A DNA stretch of 64,000 bases from Rheinheimera maricola (GTDB lineage Bacteria > Pseudomonadota > Gammaproteobacteria > Enterobacterales > Alteromonadaceae): the NCBI RefSeq assembly GCF_016918075.2, contig NZ_JAERPS020000004.1:62001-126000 (forward strand), written 5' to 3'. Below are positions 44,883-53,651 of this stretch, piece by piece. The notes beneath the pieces are model-generated. The model was given only the letters and a program-made list of their open reading frames with translations, made no database searches and was not told the DNA's origin. The stretch's first letter is position 1. Each line of letters starts with the position of its first letter. Both the position numbers and the translations under genes were made by a program.

Positions 44883-45614
44883 ATGGCAAGCATTGTAAAT
44901 AGTATTTTAATTTGTGTTTTTACCTTAACTCTGTTCGGTTGTGCAATGTCTCCATCAGAGCGGATGGCGCAATATCAACCTGGCAGTAAGCTTGCTTATA
45001 TTTCGCTAATGGGTGATTCGTTTGATTTAGTCATGACGGGGACTACCATTTTTAATAATGATGCGAAAAGTATTGATGTTTCAGAGTGGAACTTCGATCA
45101 AAAAATCCAAGATGAAATAATTAGAAGTAGCAAAGACTCAAAATTTACATTCCAGAATTTGGCTAACGTTGATAAATTAAAATTAGAAAAGGTATTAAAA
45201 GGTATTCAAAAGCCAGATACTCTTTTAATTGATGCAAAGAATCAGGGCTTTGCGCTATTGGTTGTTTTTATCCCTGAGTATCAAAGTTATGCAAATGACA
45301 GTAGATCTGGAAACACTTTTTCAGTGACGCAGAACGTGAAAGGATATGGCTTATCAAAAATCTCTAATCTTGGCACTGAGCACATGACTTACCTGTTTTC
45401 CAGTGGCAAGACTATTATTTATGACTTAACGACCAATAAAGAAATTGGTAGTGTCAAGACAGTCGGAATGCGGCATTCAAATGTTTTGCATAGTACAAAA
45501 TTTGAGAATCTGACACGAAATCACATAGAAAAAGAGAAAGATTTATTGTTTGAAATTGCCACGCTTCAGGCAAAAAATCATATAAGAGATCTCAGAGTTT
45601 GTAATTGCTGGTAA
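44883..45614 (+). CDS. AT-rich putative lipoprotein of unknown function
   Basis: 243 residues from the ATG at 44883. Signal with lipobox LFGC (Cys about 20). The body has no recognised domain. The base composition is much lower in GC than the neighbours on both sides, with many AAA, AAT, GAT and TTA codons, which points to recent transfer. No mobility gene is adjacent. The frame is open further upstream to 44835, but the signal peptide supports 44883. Confidence 0.65.
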   Translation: MASIVNSILICVFTLTLFGCAMSPSERMAQYQPGSKLAYISLMGDSFDLVMTGTTIFNNDAKSIDVSEWNFDQKIQDEIIRSSKDSKFTFQNLANVDKLKLEKVLKGIQKPDTLLIDAKNQGFALLVVFIPEYQSYANDSRSGNTFSVTQNVKGYGLSKISNLGTEHMTYLFSSGKTIIYDLTTNKEIGSVKTVGMRHSNVLHSTKFENLTRNHIEKEKDLLFEIATLQAKNHIRDLRVCNCW

Positions 45615-45665
45615 GACATTGAGTTTTATCACTGCTAATGTCCCATAGCGCCATCAGATCGGCGG

Positions 45666-46589
45666 CTATTGCACCGGCGTTTCTCTCACCGGCACTCTGA
45701 CATTACACACTTCAATATAACCGGCCGGCTGTTGGTACCAATCGCCGCCGCGGTTACGCTGGGCCTCTACCACGCCTGCAAAGGTTGCTGTGTCGGTGCG
45801 CAGCACTTGCAACGCTGTGCGCTGTGCTGGTGGCAGGTCGGCAGCAAGGGCAATGTCTTGGATAACCGTGTACTGATCGGCTGAAGCATAAAAACCCATA
45901 GCGCCTTGTCCTCTGGGCAGGCTCGACAATAGCTCCATGCCCTGGCGCACAGTGCCTACCAAAGTAATATTGCGGTCCAGATGCCGTGGCGCATGACCAG
46001 TTACCACATACATTGCTGTGCCGGAGCCGCTGTTAGCGTCGTTACCCCGGCCGATACCCACGGCGCCGTAACAGTGGGTTAACCAACCGTGGTTGGTATT
46101 TGGGTCTATCGCCATGGCAAAGCCGTTAACATGGCCGGTTTGTGGTGCGTAGCCATCGCGGTCAGCTAAAGGCGTAAAGGCAAAATTAGCTGGCAGCTGA
46201 ACAGTAAATTCTGCCGCCAGGCTGCGACTGGCGTGCTTTAGCGGTTTTGGCGCAGCGCCGTCGGGTTCATTCCATTGTACGACATAGTTATCCTGCACCC
46301 GCACTATAGGTATGTTCTGGTAAAAGCCTTCGCGTACCAGTGCTTTAATATTGCTGATATGCTTCGGTGCAAAATCGTTGGCTAATTCGATAACTACCCG
46401 GCCAGTTGGCAGTTGCAGATATAAGGTGTTGTCGGCGTCAAGCTCGCGCCAATCGGCAGCGCTACTTTGTGCCAGCCAGTCGGCCACAGTCACTTTGGGG
46501 GCTGCAGGGTTGCTGGCTATTGCACTGCTACTGGCAGAAGCAAGGATAGCGCTGGCCAATAAAGAAAAGAGCTGCTGTTTTTTTAGCAT
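45666..46589 (-). CDS. Exported cyclophilin-type peptidyl-prolyl isomerase
   Basis: 307 residues from the ATG at 46589 (MLKKQQLFSLLASAILAS), with AGGAA upstream; a longer frame to 46694 is unsupported. Signal peptide (about 1-26). Cyclophilin fold with VIELANDFAPKHISNIKALV, FYQNIPIVRVQDNYVVQW, TGHVNGFAMAID and HLDRNITLVGTVRQGMELL. A C-terminal extension (about 230-307) carries two short strands. It isomerises prolyl bonds in the periplasm. Confidence 0.88.
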   Translation of the reverse strand: MLKKQQLFSLLASAILASASSSAIASNPAAPKVTVADWLAQSSAADWRELDADNTLYLQLPTGRVVIELANDFAPKHISNIKALVREGFYQNIPIVRVQDNYVVQWNEPDGAAPKPLKHASRSLAAEFTVQLPANFAFTPLADRDGYAPQTGHVNGFAMAIDPNTNHGWLTHCYGAVGIGRGNDANSGSGTAMYVVTGHAPRHLDRNITLVGTVRQGMELLSSLPRGQGAMGFYASADQYTVIQDIALAADLPPAQRTALQVLRTDTATFAGVVEAQRNRGGDWYQQPAGYIEVCNVRVPVRETPVQ

Positions 46590-46767
46590 CGGCGTGTTCC
46601 TGTTACTATTTTTTAAATAAGCTAACAGACAACAGCCCTGGCGGCTACTGCGACATGTTTGCCCTAATGTGCCTAAGACGGGCAGTGCAGGCACAGCGCC
46701 AACTTTTGTTCATATTCCATAGCCTATAATTTGGTATCAGCTTATAAAACCGGTCAAGAGAGGATAG

Positions 46768-47457
46768 ATGTCACAGCATGAGCGCAGTTTTTTGGGTTGG
46801 ACATGGCATGTGTTGTGGCGCTTTGTGCTGGTCGTGCTGTTGATGTTATTGGCGCTGTTACTGACGTTACGTTTTATACCACCGCCAACATCGGCTTATA
46901 TGCTGCAAAGCCCCTATCCGGTAAACCAAAGCTGGGTAAGTATTGATACCCTGCCATCCCATGTGCCACTTGCGCTGGTGGCGTCTGAAGATCAACGATT
47001 TCCTCAGCATGTCGGTGTCGATTTTGCTGAGATCAGCAAAGCACTGCAGAAATTTGACGATGGCGACGGCCTGCGTGGTGCCAGCACTATTACCCAGCAA
47101 ACCGCGAAAAACCTGCTGCTATGGCCAGGCCGCAGCTTGGTGCGTAAGGGCCTGGAAGCTACATTGGCACTAAGCCTGGAAGCGATTTGGGGTAAAAAGC
47201 GCATTTTAGAAGTGTATGTAAATATCGCCGAATTTGGCAAAGGCATTTATGGCGTAGAAGCGGCCAGTCAGCACTATTTCAACAAGCCAGCCAGTCGCCT
47301 GAGCCAGAACGAGGCTGCGCGCCTTGCCGTGTTATTGCCCAGCCCGCGTAAACGCAACCCGCGCGATTTAACCCCCTATCTGCAGCAGCGTGTCGTTTGG
47401 GTTGAACGGCAAATGCGGCAACTTGGCCCGGACTATTTGCGGCCTGTGCTCAATTAA
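46768..47457 (+). CDS. mtgA: Monofunctional peptidoglycan transglycosylase
   Basis: 229 residues (E. coli MtgA 242). TM (about 14-34) and a GT51 domain: ASEDQRFPQHVGVDF with the catalytic Glu, GASTITQQTAKNLLL, RKGLEATLALSLEAIWGKKR and EVYVNIAEFGKGIYGVE. It polymerises lipid II glycan chains without transpeptidation. Confidence 0.95.
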   Translation: MSQHERSFLGWTWHVLWRFVLVVLLMLLALLLTLRFIPPPTSAYMLQSPYPVNQSWVSIDTLPSHVPLALVASEDQRFPQHVGVDFAEISKALQKFDDGDGLRGASTITQQTAKNLLLWPGRSLVRKGLEATLALSLEAIWGKKRILEVYVNIAEFGKGIYGVEAASQHYFNKPASRLSQNEAARLAVLLPSPRKRNPRDLTPYLQQRVVWVERQMRQLGPDYLRPVLN

Positions 47458-47480
47458 CAAATACCCCGAAGAATAATGCC

Positions 47481-47524
47481 GTTACCCTGCGGCAGAAGCA
47501 AATTATGCTTCGCGCCTCGGTAAC
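47481..47524. other. Nested hairpin in a convergent intergenic region
   Basis: Outer arms GTTACC (47481-47486) / GGTAAC (47519-47524) enclose inner arms GAAGCA / TGCTTC with a 5-nt loop. There is no T run. It may be a bidirectional, factor-assisted stop between mtgA and the convergent CadC-like gene. Confidence 0.35.
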
Positions 47525-47592
47525 GTTGAGCGGCAACTGCTTAGATGCTGGCACATGCTAGATTAACTGTTGCTCTGGCTGTGGCCGGATTT

Positions 47593-49749
47593 CTATAGCT
47601 TAGTTAATTTTAAAGTATGAATATCTTTTTCAACGCTAAATGAGCTATACAGCAGCTGCTGTTGGCTGATATCCGAGATATCTTGATCAGGCACGCGGAT
47701 AGCGGATATTTTCTCAGCGCTCTGGCTGGCATAGGCAAAAAACCATACTTCGGTATTGTCCTGTGCTGGTGCAGGCTGGCGCAACAGCAAATAGATGCCG
47801 TCATTTTTAGCAAAGTGCTGTGCAATACGGTATTGCTTGTCTGTGACAAAGACAGGGTTAGTGTCGGCGTCTTGTATTTGCTGCAAGCCTATTTCAAAGC
47901 GCTGGTTTTCGTGCAGCACCTGCGGCCAGTTACTGGCGGTAATGTGCTGTTGTTTTGCGCTGGCAACAGCAAAGGTAAACCAGCGACTAAGCGGTTGCGA
48001 TGCCTGCCTGATAAGTAAACTATCGCCGCCATCGAGCCATTGTGTTGGCACGCCAATTACCTGATCAAAATGTTGCACCTGCGGTGTCGCAGCGGCCAGA
48101 TCAACAATAACCAAACGCTGATTTCTGGCAAAGGCCAACTGCATAGTGTCAGCCGACCAAACAGGTTGCGATAATGCCAACTGCTGGTCTTGGTTGTCGT
48201 ACACCAGCCGCTCGGTGTTTGTGGCGAGATCCAGCACAAACACCTGGCTATGGCCGTGTTTATTCGACACGTAGGCTAACTGGCGGTTGTCAGCAGAGAA
48301 ACTGCCTTGCCAGTCGTGCATAGTAGAGTGGCTAAGTTGGCTAATCTGCTGGCCGGTTAAGTCGAGGCTGAAGATATTGCCGTTAATTTTCGCCTGAGTG
48401 TAACTAAGCTGACGGCCAGTTGGCGATAACGCCGGATAGTGTAAAAAAGCATAGTTTTCAAAGTGAAGTTTAGTCAGTTGCTGTTGCTCGTCTAACGCGA
48501 ACAAGCCCTTACCATCGCTAAGTAAATAGCCGCCAAACGCTTTGTTGTAGGCGATAAAGTACCAGTTAGCATCCAGCGTTTTAACATCACTGATCTCTGC
48601 CGTCGTCGTTGACAGCAGCTTAATTTGCGAGCGCTGTTGCTGATCAAAACCCAGTACAGTAATAGCGTCCTCATCCGCTGAGGCAGCGATACGATACGGC
48701 GAAAACTGATGATTGGGCGATAACAGCAAATCTAGCTGGCCGCTGGCTAAATTGGCCTGGTACAGTTTCTGGTTGCCCTGCTGCTGCGCTAAAAAAAACA
48801 CCCTTGTTCCCACACTGAAAAACGGGCTGACAACCTCGGTGTCCGGCAAAGCAAAATGCTCGCTGCGAGCTTGTAGCTGGTAATCATCAGACAGCGTTAA
48901 GCTAACAAAGCGCACTGTATCTGCCTGCTGCGAGGCAACTAGTAGCCTTAAACTGGCGGGGTGGTCGGCACTGGTTGGCAGCCAGGCAAAGAAATCAATG
49001 CGGCTGTTACTGCGATACAGCAATTGGTTTTGTGTTCTGTCCAGCGACGTTAACCACAACTCGCTGTATTGCATATGCTGTGCGTCAGCAGTTTGCTTTA
49101 CGTATATCACAGCCTGGCTGTCGGGCGTAAAGATACTAAAAGACTCTTGCGCTGCTGTCGCGGTAACAGGCTGCAGCTCTGAAACCTGCCACTTTACAGC
49201 TGCCTGTTGGACGTTATGCAGCAGTACTAATGCGCAAACCACAACCATAGCAATGGCGGCGATATAGTTACGCCTGCCTGCGCGTCGTTGAGGCGCAGCG
49301 CCAATTGATAGCACAGTGCCAGTCGGCGCCGCTGGTTGCTTGCCATTTGTCAGCGCTATAGCGGCATGCAGTGCATAGCCACGTTTAGGATGGGTGCTAA
49401 TTAATACCTTGTTGGTATCGTTAAATACCTTACGCAACTGGTTGATTGAGCGCCTGACAGAAACCGGGCTGTAGATAGATTTAGGCCATACCCGGGCAAA
49501 TAACTGCTCTGCGCTTATTACGTTACCTGCTGTTTCTGTTAATACCAACAGCACCTGCATTACTTTAGGTTCTAAGGTCAGTACAGTACCGTCCGGTAGC
49601 AATACTTCCCCGCTTGCCGGCGAAATAAGGTACTCATTTAAGCTAAACCTGGCCAGCAGAGCGGCTTCTGCGGTGTTTTTATCTCTGACGTCTGCTGTTT
49701 CAAAAACTTCCAAGTTAATGATATTCCTTGTTTTAATTTTAATTAACAC
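47593..49749 (-). CDS. CadC-like membrane transcriptional regulator with beta-propeller sensor
   Basis: 718 residues, starting at GTG. An N-terminal winged-helix of the OmpR/ToxR/CadC class (about 35-128; LTLEPKVMQVLLVL, VSVRRSINQLRKVF, TKVLISTHPKRGYAL-type end), TM (about 162-180) and a large periplasmic domain with TolB/WD40-like blades (for example SFSADNRQLAYVSNKHGHS, PALSPTGRQLSYTQ). It is divergent from the serine hydrolase at 49920, which is its most likely target. The weak RBS makes the start less certain. Confidence 0.85.
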   Translation of the reverse strand: MLIKIKTRNIINLEVFETADVRDKNTAEAALLARFSLNEYLISPASGEVLLPDGTVLTLEPKVMQVLLVLTETAGNVISAEQLFARVWPKSIYSPVSVRRSINQLRKVFNDTNKVLISTHPKRGYALHAAIALTNGKQPAAPTGTVLSIGAAPQRRAGRRNYIAAIAMVVVCALVLLHNVQQAAVKWQVSELQPVTATAAQESFSIFTPDSQAVIYVKQTADAQHMQYSELWLTSLDRTQNQLLYRSNSRIDFFAWLPTSADHPASLRLLVASQQADTVRFVSLTLSDDYQLQARSEHFALPDTEVVSPFFSVGTRVFFLAQQQGNQKLYQANLASGQLDLLLSPNHQFSPYRIAASADEDAITVLGFDQQQRSQIKLLSTTTAEISDVKTLDANWYFIAYNKAFGGYLLSDGKGLFALDEQQQLTKLHFENYAFLHYPALSPTGRQLSYTQAKINGNIFSLDLTGQQISQLSHSTMHDWQGSFSADNRQLAYVSNKHGHSQVFVLDLATNTERLVYDNQDQQLALSQPVWSADTMQLAFARNQRLVIVDLAAATPQVQHFDQVIGVPTQWLDGGDSLLIRQASQPLSRWFTFAVASAKQQHITASNWPQVLHENQRFEIGLQQIQDADTNPVFVTDKQYRIAQHFAKNDGIYLLLRQPAPAQDNTEVWFFAYASQSAEKISAIRVPDQDISDISQQQLLYSSFSVEKDIHTLKLTKL

Positions 49750-49919
49750 TTTCCGAACAAAAAAAGCAGGCTTTGTTTATCGCCAAAGCAAGCTAATTGC
49801 AAAACACTGGCGGCGGTTATTTCACTGTGCCGGCAGTAAACGCTGCCGCTGTTGATATTGCCACCTAAATTGCCGTCTGAAGCAATTGCCAATCAACTGA
49901 GCCGGGGTGCCTGTTTATT

Positions 49920-51425
49920 ATGATACGTTCACAGTTAAAATTTATACACCTGTTTGATATGTTGAAACTTTTTCTAATCTTAGCGCTGGGCTTTGCCACA
50001 GCAGCAACCTACGCCAATACTGTTGGCGGCACTGATAACAGCGCTGAGGGCAAAGTGGCACAGTATCAAGCCGGCATGGACGCCGCAATCGCTATGCTGC
50101 TAAGTAATGAGCCGCACGCGGTAAGCCATTTTGTTGACAGCCAACTGCATAGCGACGTGTTGCAGAGCTTTGGCGGCGACGGTCGCGAACGTTATATCGG
50201 TTATCTTAGTGCGGAAAAGCGATTTCATGGCGCTTTTACCTTGCTGTCGTTGCAGCCAATGACGCCGGAACAACGCTATTATGAGGCCAAACTGCGCTCG
50301 CACAATACTGAACTTGATTACACGCTAAGGTTGGGTTTTAGCGCAGAAGCGCCGTTCAAAGTCAGCACGATTAGCCTTAATTACCGCACAGGTGCTGCAG
50401 ATAAAGCCTTAGCCAGGCTAAGTCAACAGCAAGTGGTGAGTGAGTTAGCTGGCTATATTGACCGGCTGGCCGGGCGCGGGCTGTTTTCCGGCACTGTGCT
50501 GTTGGCAGATCAGCAGGGCGTGTTGTATCAAACGGCAAAAGGCATGGCCAACTTGCGCTACCAGGTGAAAAACAATACTGACACCAAATTCAATTTAGCT
50601 TCAATGAATAAAATGTTTACTGCGGTCAGCGTATTACAGTTGGTCGCAGAGAAAAAGCTGGCGCTGGAAGACAAATTAATAAAGTACCTCGACCGCGAAC
50701 TGTTCGCCGCTGGTGACTTTGACAACATCACCATAGCGCAACTGCTGACGCATACTGCCGGACTGGGTTGGCCAAGCTACCCGGATATGTCGCAGAATAA
50801 ATTAAGAAACTTAAATGATCACCGTCCGTTCCTGAAACACTTACCGCTCAACTCGCCACCAGGCAGCCGGTTTAGCTATAGCAATGAAGGTATGTTGCTA
50901 CTGGGTATGGTGGTAGAGGCTGTATCGGGTAAAAGTTATGACGATTATGTGCAGCAGCATATCTATGCTAAAGCCGGCATGCCGAACAGTGGCAACTTTG
51001 ATATTGATGGCGTTACGCCCAATATGGCGATGGGTTATTTCTACTCGCAACAATTACAGTCAATGCAAACCAACTGGTTTATGCACGCCATTAAAGGCAG
51101 CCCTGCCGGTGGTGGTTATTCCACCATTAACGATTTATACCAGTTTGCCACTGCGTTAACCCAATACCAGTTGCTGCCCAAGGCCTTAACCGAGGCAGCG
51201 TACAGCGCCAAGCCGGAATTAAACTCAGCCTGGTATGGTTATGGCTTTTCGGTGCAGACTAATAGCCATGGCCGTGTAGTGGGCCACAGTGGTGATTTTA
51301 TCGGTGTCAGTTCCGCCATGCGGATTTATTTAGATAAGGGTTATACCCTTATAGTTTTAGCTAATCGGGACTTTGCCAGTGAACCTGTTGTAGCGATGGC
51401 AGAAACCCTACTGGGCCGTTTGTGA
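49920..51425 (+). CDS. Exported class-C beta-lactamase-fold serine hydrolase
   Basis: 501 residues. Signal region (about 14-32, ending TYAN); ATG at 49920 or 49959. An N-terminal accessory domain (about 45-160) of unknown role precedes the hydrolase domain (about 175-500): SMNK at 228-231 (catalytic Ser and Lys), YSN at 320-322 and HSG at 457-459 in place of KTG. This is the pattern of AmpC-fold peptidases and esterases, not proof of beta-lactamase activity. Divergent from the CadC-like regulator. Confidence 0.88.
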   Translation: MIRSQLKFIHLFDMLKLFLILALGFATAATYANTVGGTDNSAEGKVAQYQAGMDAAIAMLLSNEPHAVSHFVDSQLHSDVLQSFGGDGRERYIGYLSAEKRFHGAFTLLSLQPMTPEQRYYEAKLRSHNTELDYTLRLGFSAEAPFKVSTISLNYRTGAADKALARLSQQQVVSELAGYIDRLAGRGLFSGTVLLADQQGVLYQTAKGMANLRYQVKNNTDTKFNLASMNKMFTAVSVLQLVAEKKLALEDKLIKYLDRELFAAGDFDNITIAQLLTHTAGLGWPSYPDMSQNKLRNLNDHRPFLKHLPLNSPPGSRFSYSNEGMLLLGMVVEAVSGKSYDDYVQQHIYAKAGMPNSGNFDIDGVTPNMAMGYFYSQQLQSMQTNWFMHAIKGSPAGGGYSTINDLYQFATALTQYQLLPKALTEAAYSAKPELNSAWYGYGFSVQTNSHGRVVGHSGDFIGVSSAMRIYLDKGYTLIVLANRDFASEPVVAMAETLLGRL

Positions 51426-51498
51426 CGGTCAAACCACTAACTTGCCTAAACCGGCTTTGTTACTACACTTTTTATTTTAAATAAAAAGATGCTAATTG

Positions 51499-52329
51499 AT
51501 GACTAAAACGTTAATTGTGTTACTGCTGGTGGTCTGCTGCCAGCTTACGGCTGCCAGCAAACCTGAGCTGTTACTGGCGCAAGTGTATAACGACACTGTT
51601 GATGTGCAGCAGTATTGGGTCAGTGAAAAACTCGACGGCGTGCGGGCTTACTGGGATGGTAAACAGTTAATTTCGCGCGGTGGTAATGTGATTGCCGCGC
51701 CGGCCTGGTTTGTGGCTGATTTTCCGCCACAGCCGTTAGATGGTGAACTGTGGCTGGGCCGTAATAAGTTTGCCGAAACCTTAAGCATTGTCAGTAAACA
51801 GCAGCCGGTTGACAGTGAATGGCAGCAGATCCGCTATTACCTGTTCGAATTACCGCAGGCCAAGGGCAGTTTTACCGAACGCATCAATGCACTGCAGCGC
51901 CTTGTTGCACAGCAAAACAGCCGCTATTTGATGTTGGTACCGCAGTTCCGTATCGCCGATCAAGCGGCCCTGGCGGCTAAACTTAGCGAGCTGGAGCAGG
52001 CCGGCGCTGAAGGCTTAATGCTGCATCATCAGGACGCGCTATATAAAACTGGTAGAAGCAACGATTTACTAAAACTGAAGAGCTATCAAGACACTGAAGC
52101 GCAGGTGATCGGCTACCGGCCGGGCAAGGGAAAATATCAAGGTATGGTGGGCGCGTTAATTGTTAAAACCGCTGACGGTAAAATCTTTGCCATTGGCAGC
52201 GGCTTAACCGATGCACTACGCCAGACACCACCGCCAATTGGTAGCGTAATTACCTACCGCTATAACGGCCTGACTAAACATGGCTTGCCGCGTTTCGCGC
52301 GGTTTGTGCGGCTGCGACAAGCGCTATAA
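51499..52329 (+). CDS. Exported ATP-dependent DNA ligase (LigE type)
   Basis: 276 residues from the ATG at 51499 (a TTG at 51496 is adjacent). Signal peptide (about 1-19, ending AASK), so periplasmic. Minimal ligase with motif I EKLDGVRAYWDG (Lys44 adenylated), motif III YYLFELP, motif IV AEGLMLH and motif V LLKLKSY, followed by an OB-fold (KYQGMVGALIV to the end). There is no extra DNA-binding domain, as in LigE. A periplasmic ligase may seal incoming or extracellular DNA. The following gene begins within 50 bp. Confidence 0.92.
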   Translation: MTKTLIVLLLVVCCQLTAASKPELLLAQVYNDTVDVQQYWVSEKLDGVRAYWDGKQLISRGGNVIAAPAWFVADFPPQPLDGELWLGRNKFAETLSIVSKQQPVDSEWQQIRYYLFELPQAKGSFTERINALQRLVAQQNSRYLMLVPQFRIADQAALAAKLSELEQAGAEGLMLHHQDALYKTGRSNDLLKLKSYQDTEAQVIGYRPGKGKYQGMVGALIVKTADGKIFAIGSGLTDALRQTPPPIGSVITYRYNGLTKHGLPRFARFVRLRQAL

Positions 52330-52376
52330 TGAGTAGTGCGTTTAAGATGTCACCACTAAAAAAGGATAGGTACCCA

Positions 52377-53627
52377 ATGTACTTCATACAACCTAGCACC
52401 ATGGCTACCCTCGCCATATTGCTTAGCCTAAGCAGCTTTGCTACTGCCGCAGAAAAAACGCGCTCAGCAGATGCTGTGACGCCATTAGCCTATCGCCATA
52501 TGCATGAGCCTATCGGCTCGGTGCGCCAGATTTACGACGGCAAGCTGTACCCTGATATTCAGGTTAATACTTTTCGCAATATCGACCGGCTCTTCCCTAC
52601 CCGCACCGTAGCGCGTGGTGGGGCAGTAAGCACTTTGCCGTTTAGCGACCAGCCGCTGCAGGATTTTTCCTATAGTGTTGATGGCAAAACGTATGATTTG
52701 TTCGATGTGCTATCGATGAACCGTGTCAGCGGCTTGCTGATTATCCACAACGGTGAAATTTTATTTGAAAAGTACCTGCTGGGGAATGACCGTGATACGC
52801 GCTGGATGTCGATGTCGGTGGTTAAATCCATTACCGCCACCTTAATTGGCGCTGCCATTCAGGATGGCTTTATCCGCAGTATTGATGACCCAATTGTGCA
52901 GTACTTGCCGCGCTTTAACGGCACGGCGTACGATGGCGTTACGGTTAAACACCTGCTGCAAATGAGCTCAGGCGTAGCCTGGAATGAAACCTATACCGAT
53001 CCGGCGTCAGACCGGCGGCGCATGCTGGAAGCCCAGTTAAGCCAGCAGCCGGGCGCGATTTTAGACTTAATGGCGGCATTACCGCGTGCAGCTAAGCCGG
53101 GCACAGTATGGAATTACAGTACCGGTGAAACCCAGCTGGTAGGCGCGCTGGTGCAGGCTGCGACTGGCAAGCCGGTGGCGCAGTATTTGTCTGAGAAAAT
53201 CTGGTCGAAGCTGGGTATGCAGGCCGATGCCAACTGGTGGCTGCAATCTCCCGATGGGCTGGAAATAGGTGGTAGCGGTTTGTCGGCTACCTTGCGCGAC
53301 TATGCCCGATTAGGTTTGTTTTGGCTAAATGACGGCGTGATTACTGTAAACGGCAAACCGCAGCAGGTGTTGCCAAAGGGCTGGATGCAGGCGGCCAGCA
53401 GCCGTCAGAAAATCGGTGGCAAAACCGTCGATTACGGCTATATGCTCTGGCCGATGCATGGCCGCAGCTATGCGGCAGAAGGCATATTTGGCCAGTATGT
53501 GTTTGTCGATCCCGATAAACAGCTGGTGGTAGCAATGTGGAGCGCGCAGGCTAAACCACTTAACCGGGCCGGGTTGGATGAATACACTTTTTTTAAAGCA
53601 TTGTCTGAGTTTTTGCCTAAGATATGA
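52377..53627 (+). CDS. Exported NylB-like serine hydrolase
   Basis: 416 residues from the ATG at 52377, with AAAGGAT about 10 bp upstream; an ATG at 52329 overlapping the ligase stop is the alternative. Signal peptide (about 1-25). Class-C fold with SVVK (Ser147, Lys150), YST (Tyr246) and GIFGQYVFV in the position of the third element. It is close to 6-aminohexanoate-dimer hydrolases and related esterases. The natural substrate is unknown. Confidence 0.88.
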   Translation: MYFIQPSTMATLAILLSLSSFATAAEKTRSADAVTPLAYRHMHEPIGSVRQIYDGKLYPDIQVNTFRNIDRLFPTRTVARGGAVSTLPFSDQPLQDFSYSVDGKTYDLFDVLSMNRVSGLLIIHNGEILFEKYLLGNDRDTRWMSMSVVKSITATLIGAAIQDGFIRSIDDPIVQYLPRFNGTAYDGVTVKHLLQMSSGVAWNETYTDPASDRRRMLEAQLSQQPGAILDLMAALPRAAKPGTVWNYSTGETQLVGALVQAATGKPVAQYLSEKIWSKLGMQADANWWLQSPDGLEIGGSGLSATLRDYARLGLFWLNDGVITVNGKPQQVLPKGWMQAASSRQKIGGKTVDYGYMLWPMHGRSYAAEGIFGQYVFVDPDKQLVVAMWSAQAKPLNRAGLDEYTFFKALSEFLPKI

Positions 53628-53651
53628 TTTTCTCACAGCGTGTAAGGCTGG

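Noticed and set aside
51468-51489. AT-rich palindrome before the LigE gene
   Set aside because: Only A-T pairs and no clear T run after it; it is too weak to call a terminator.
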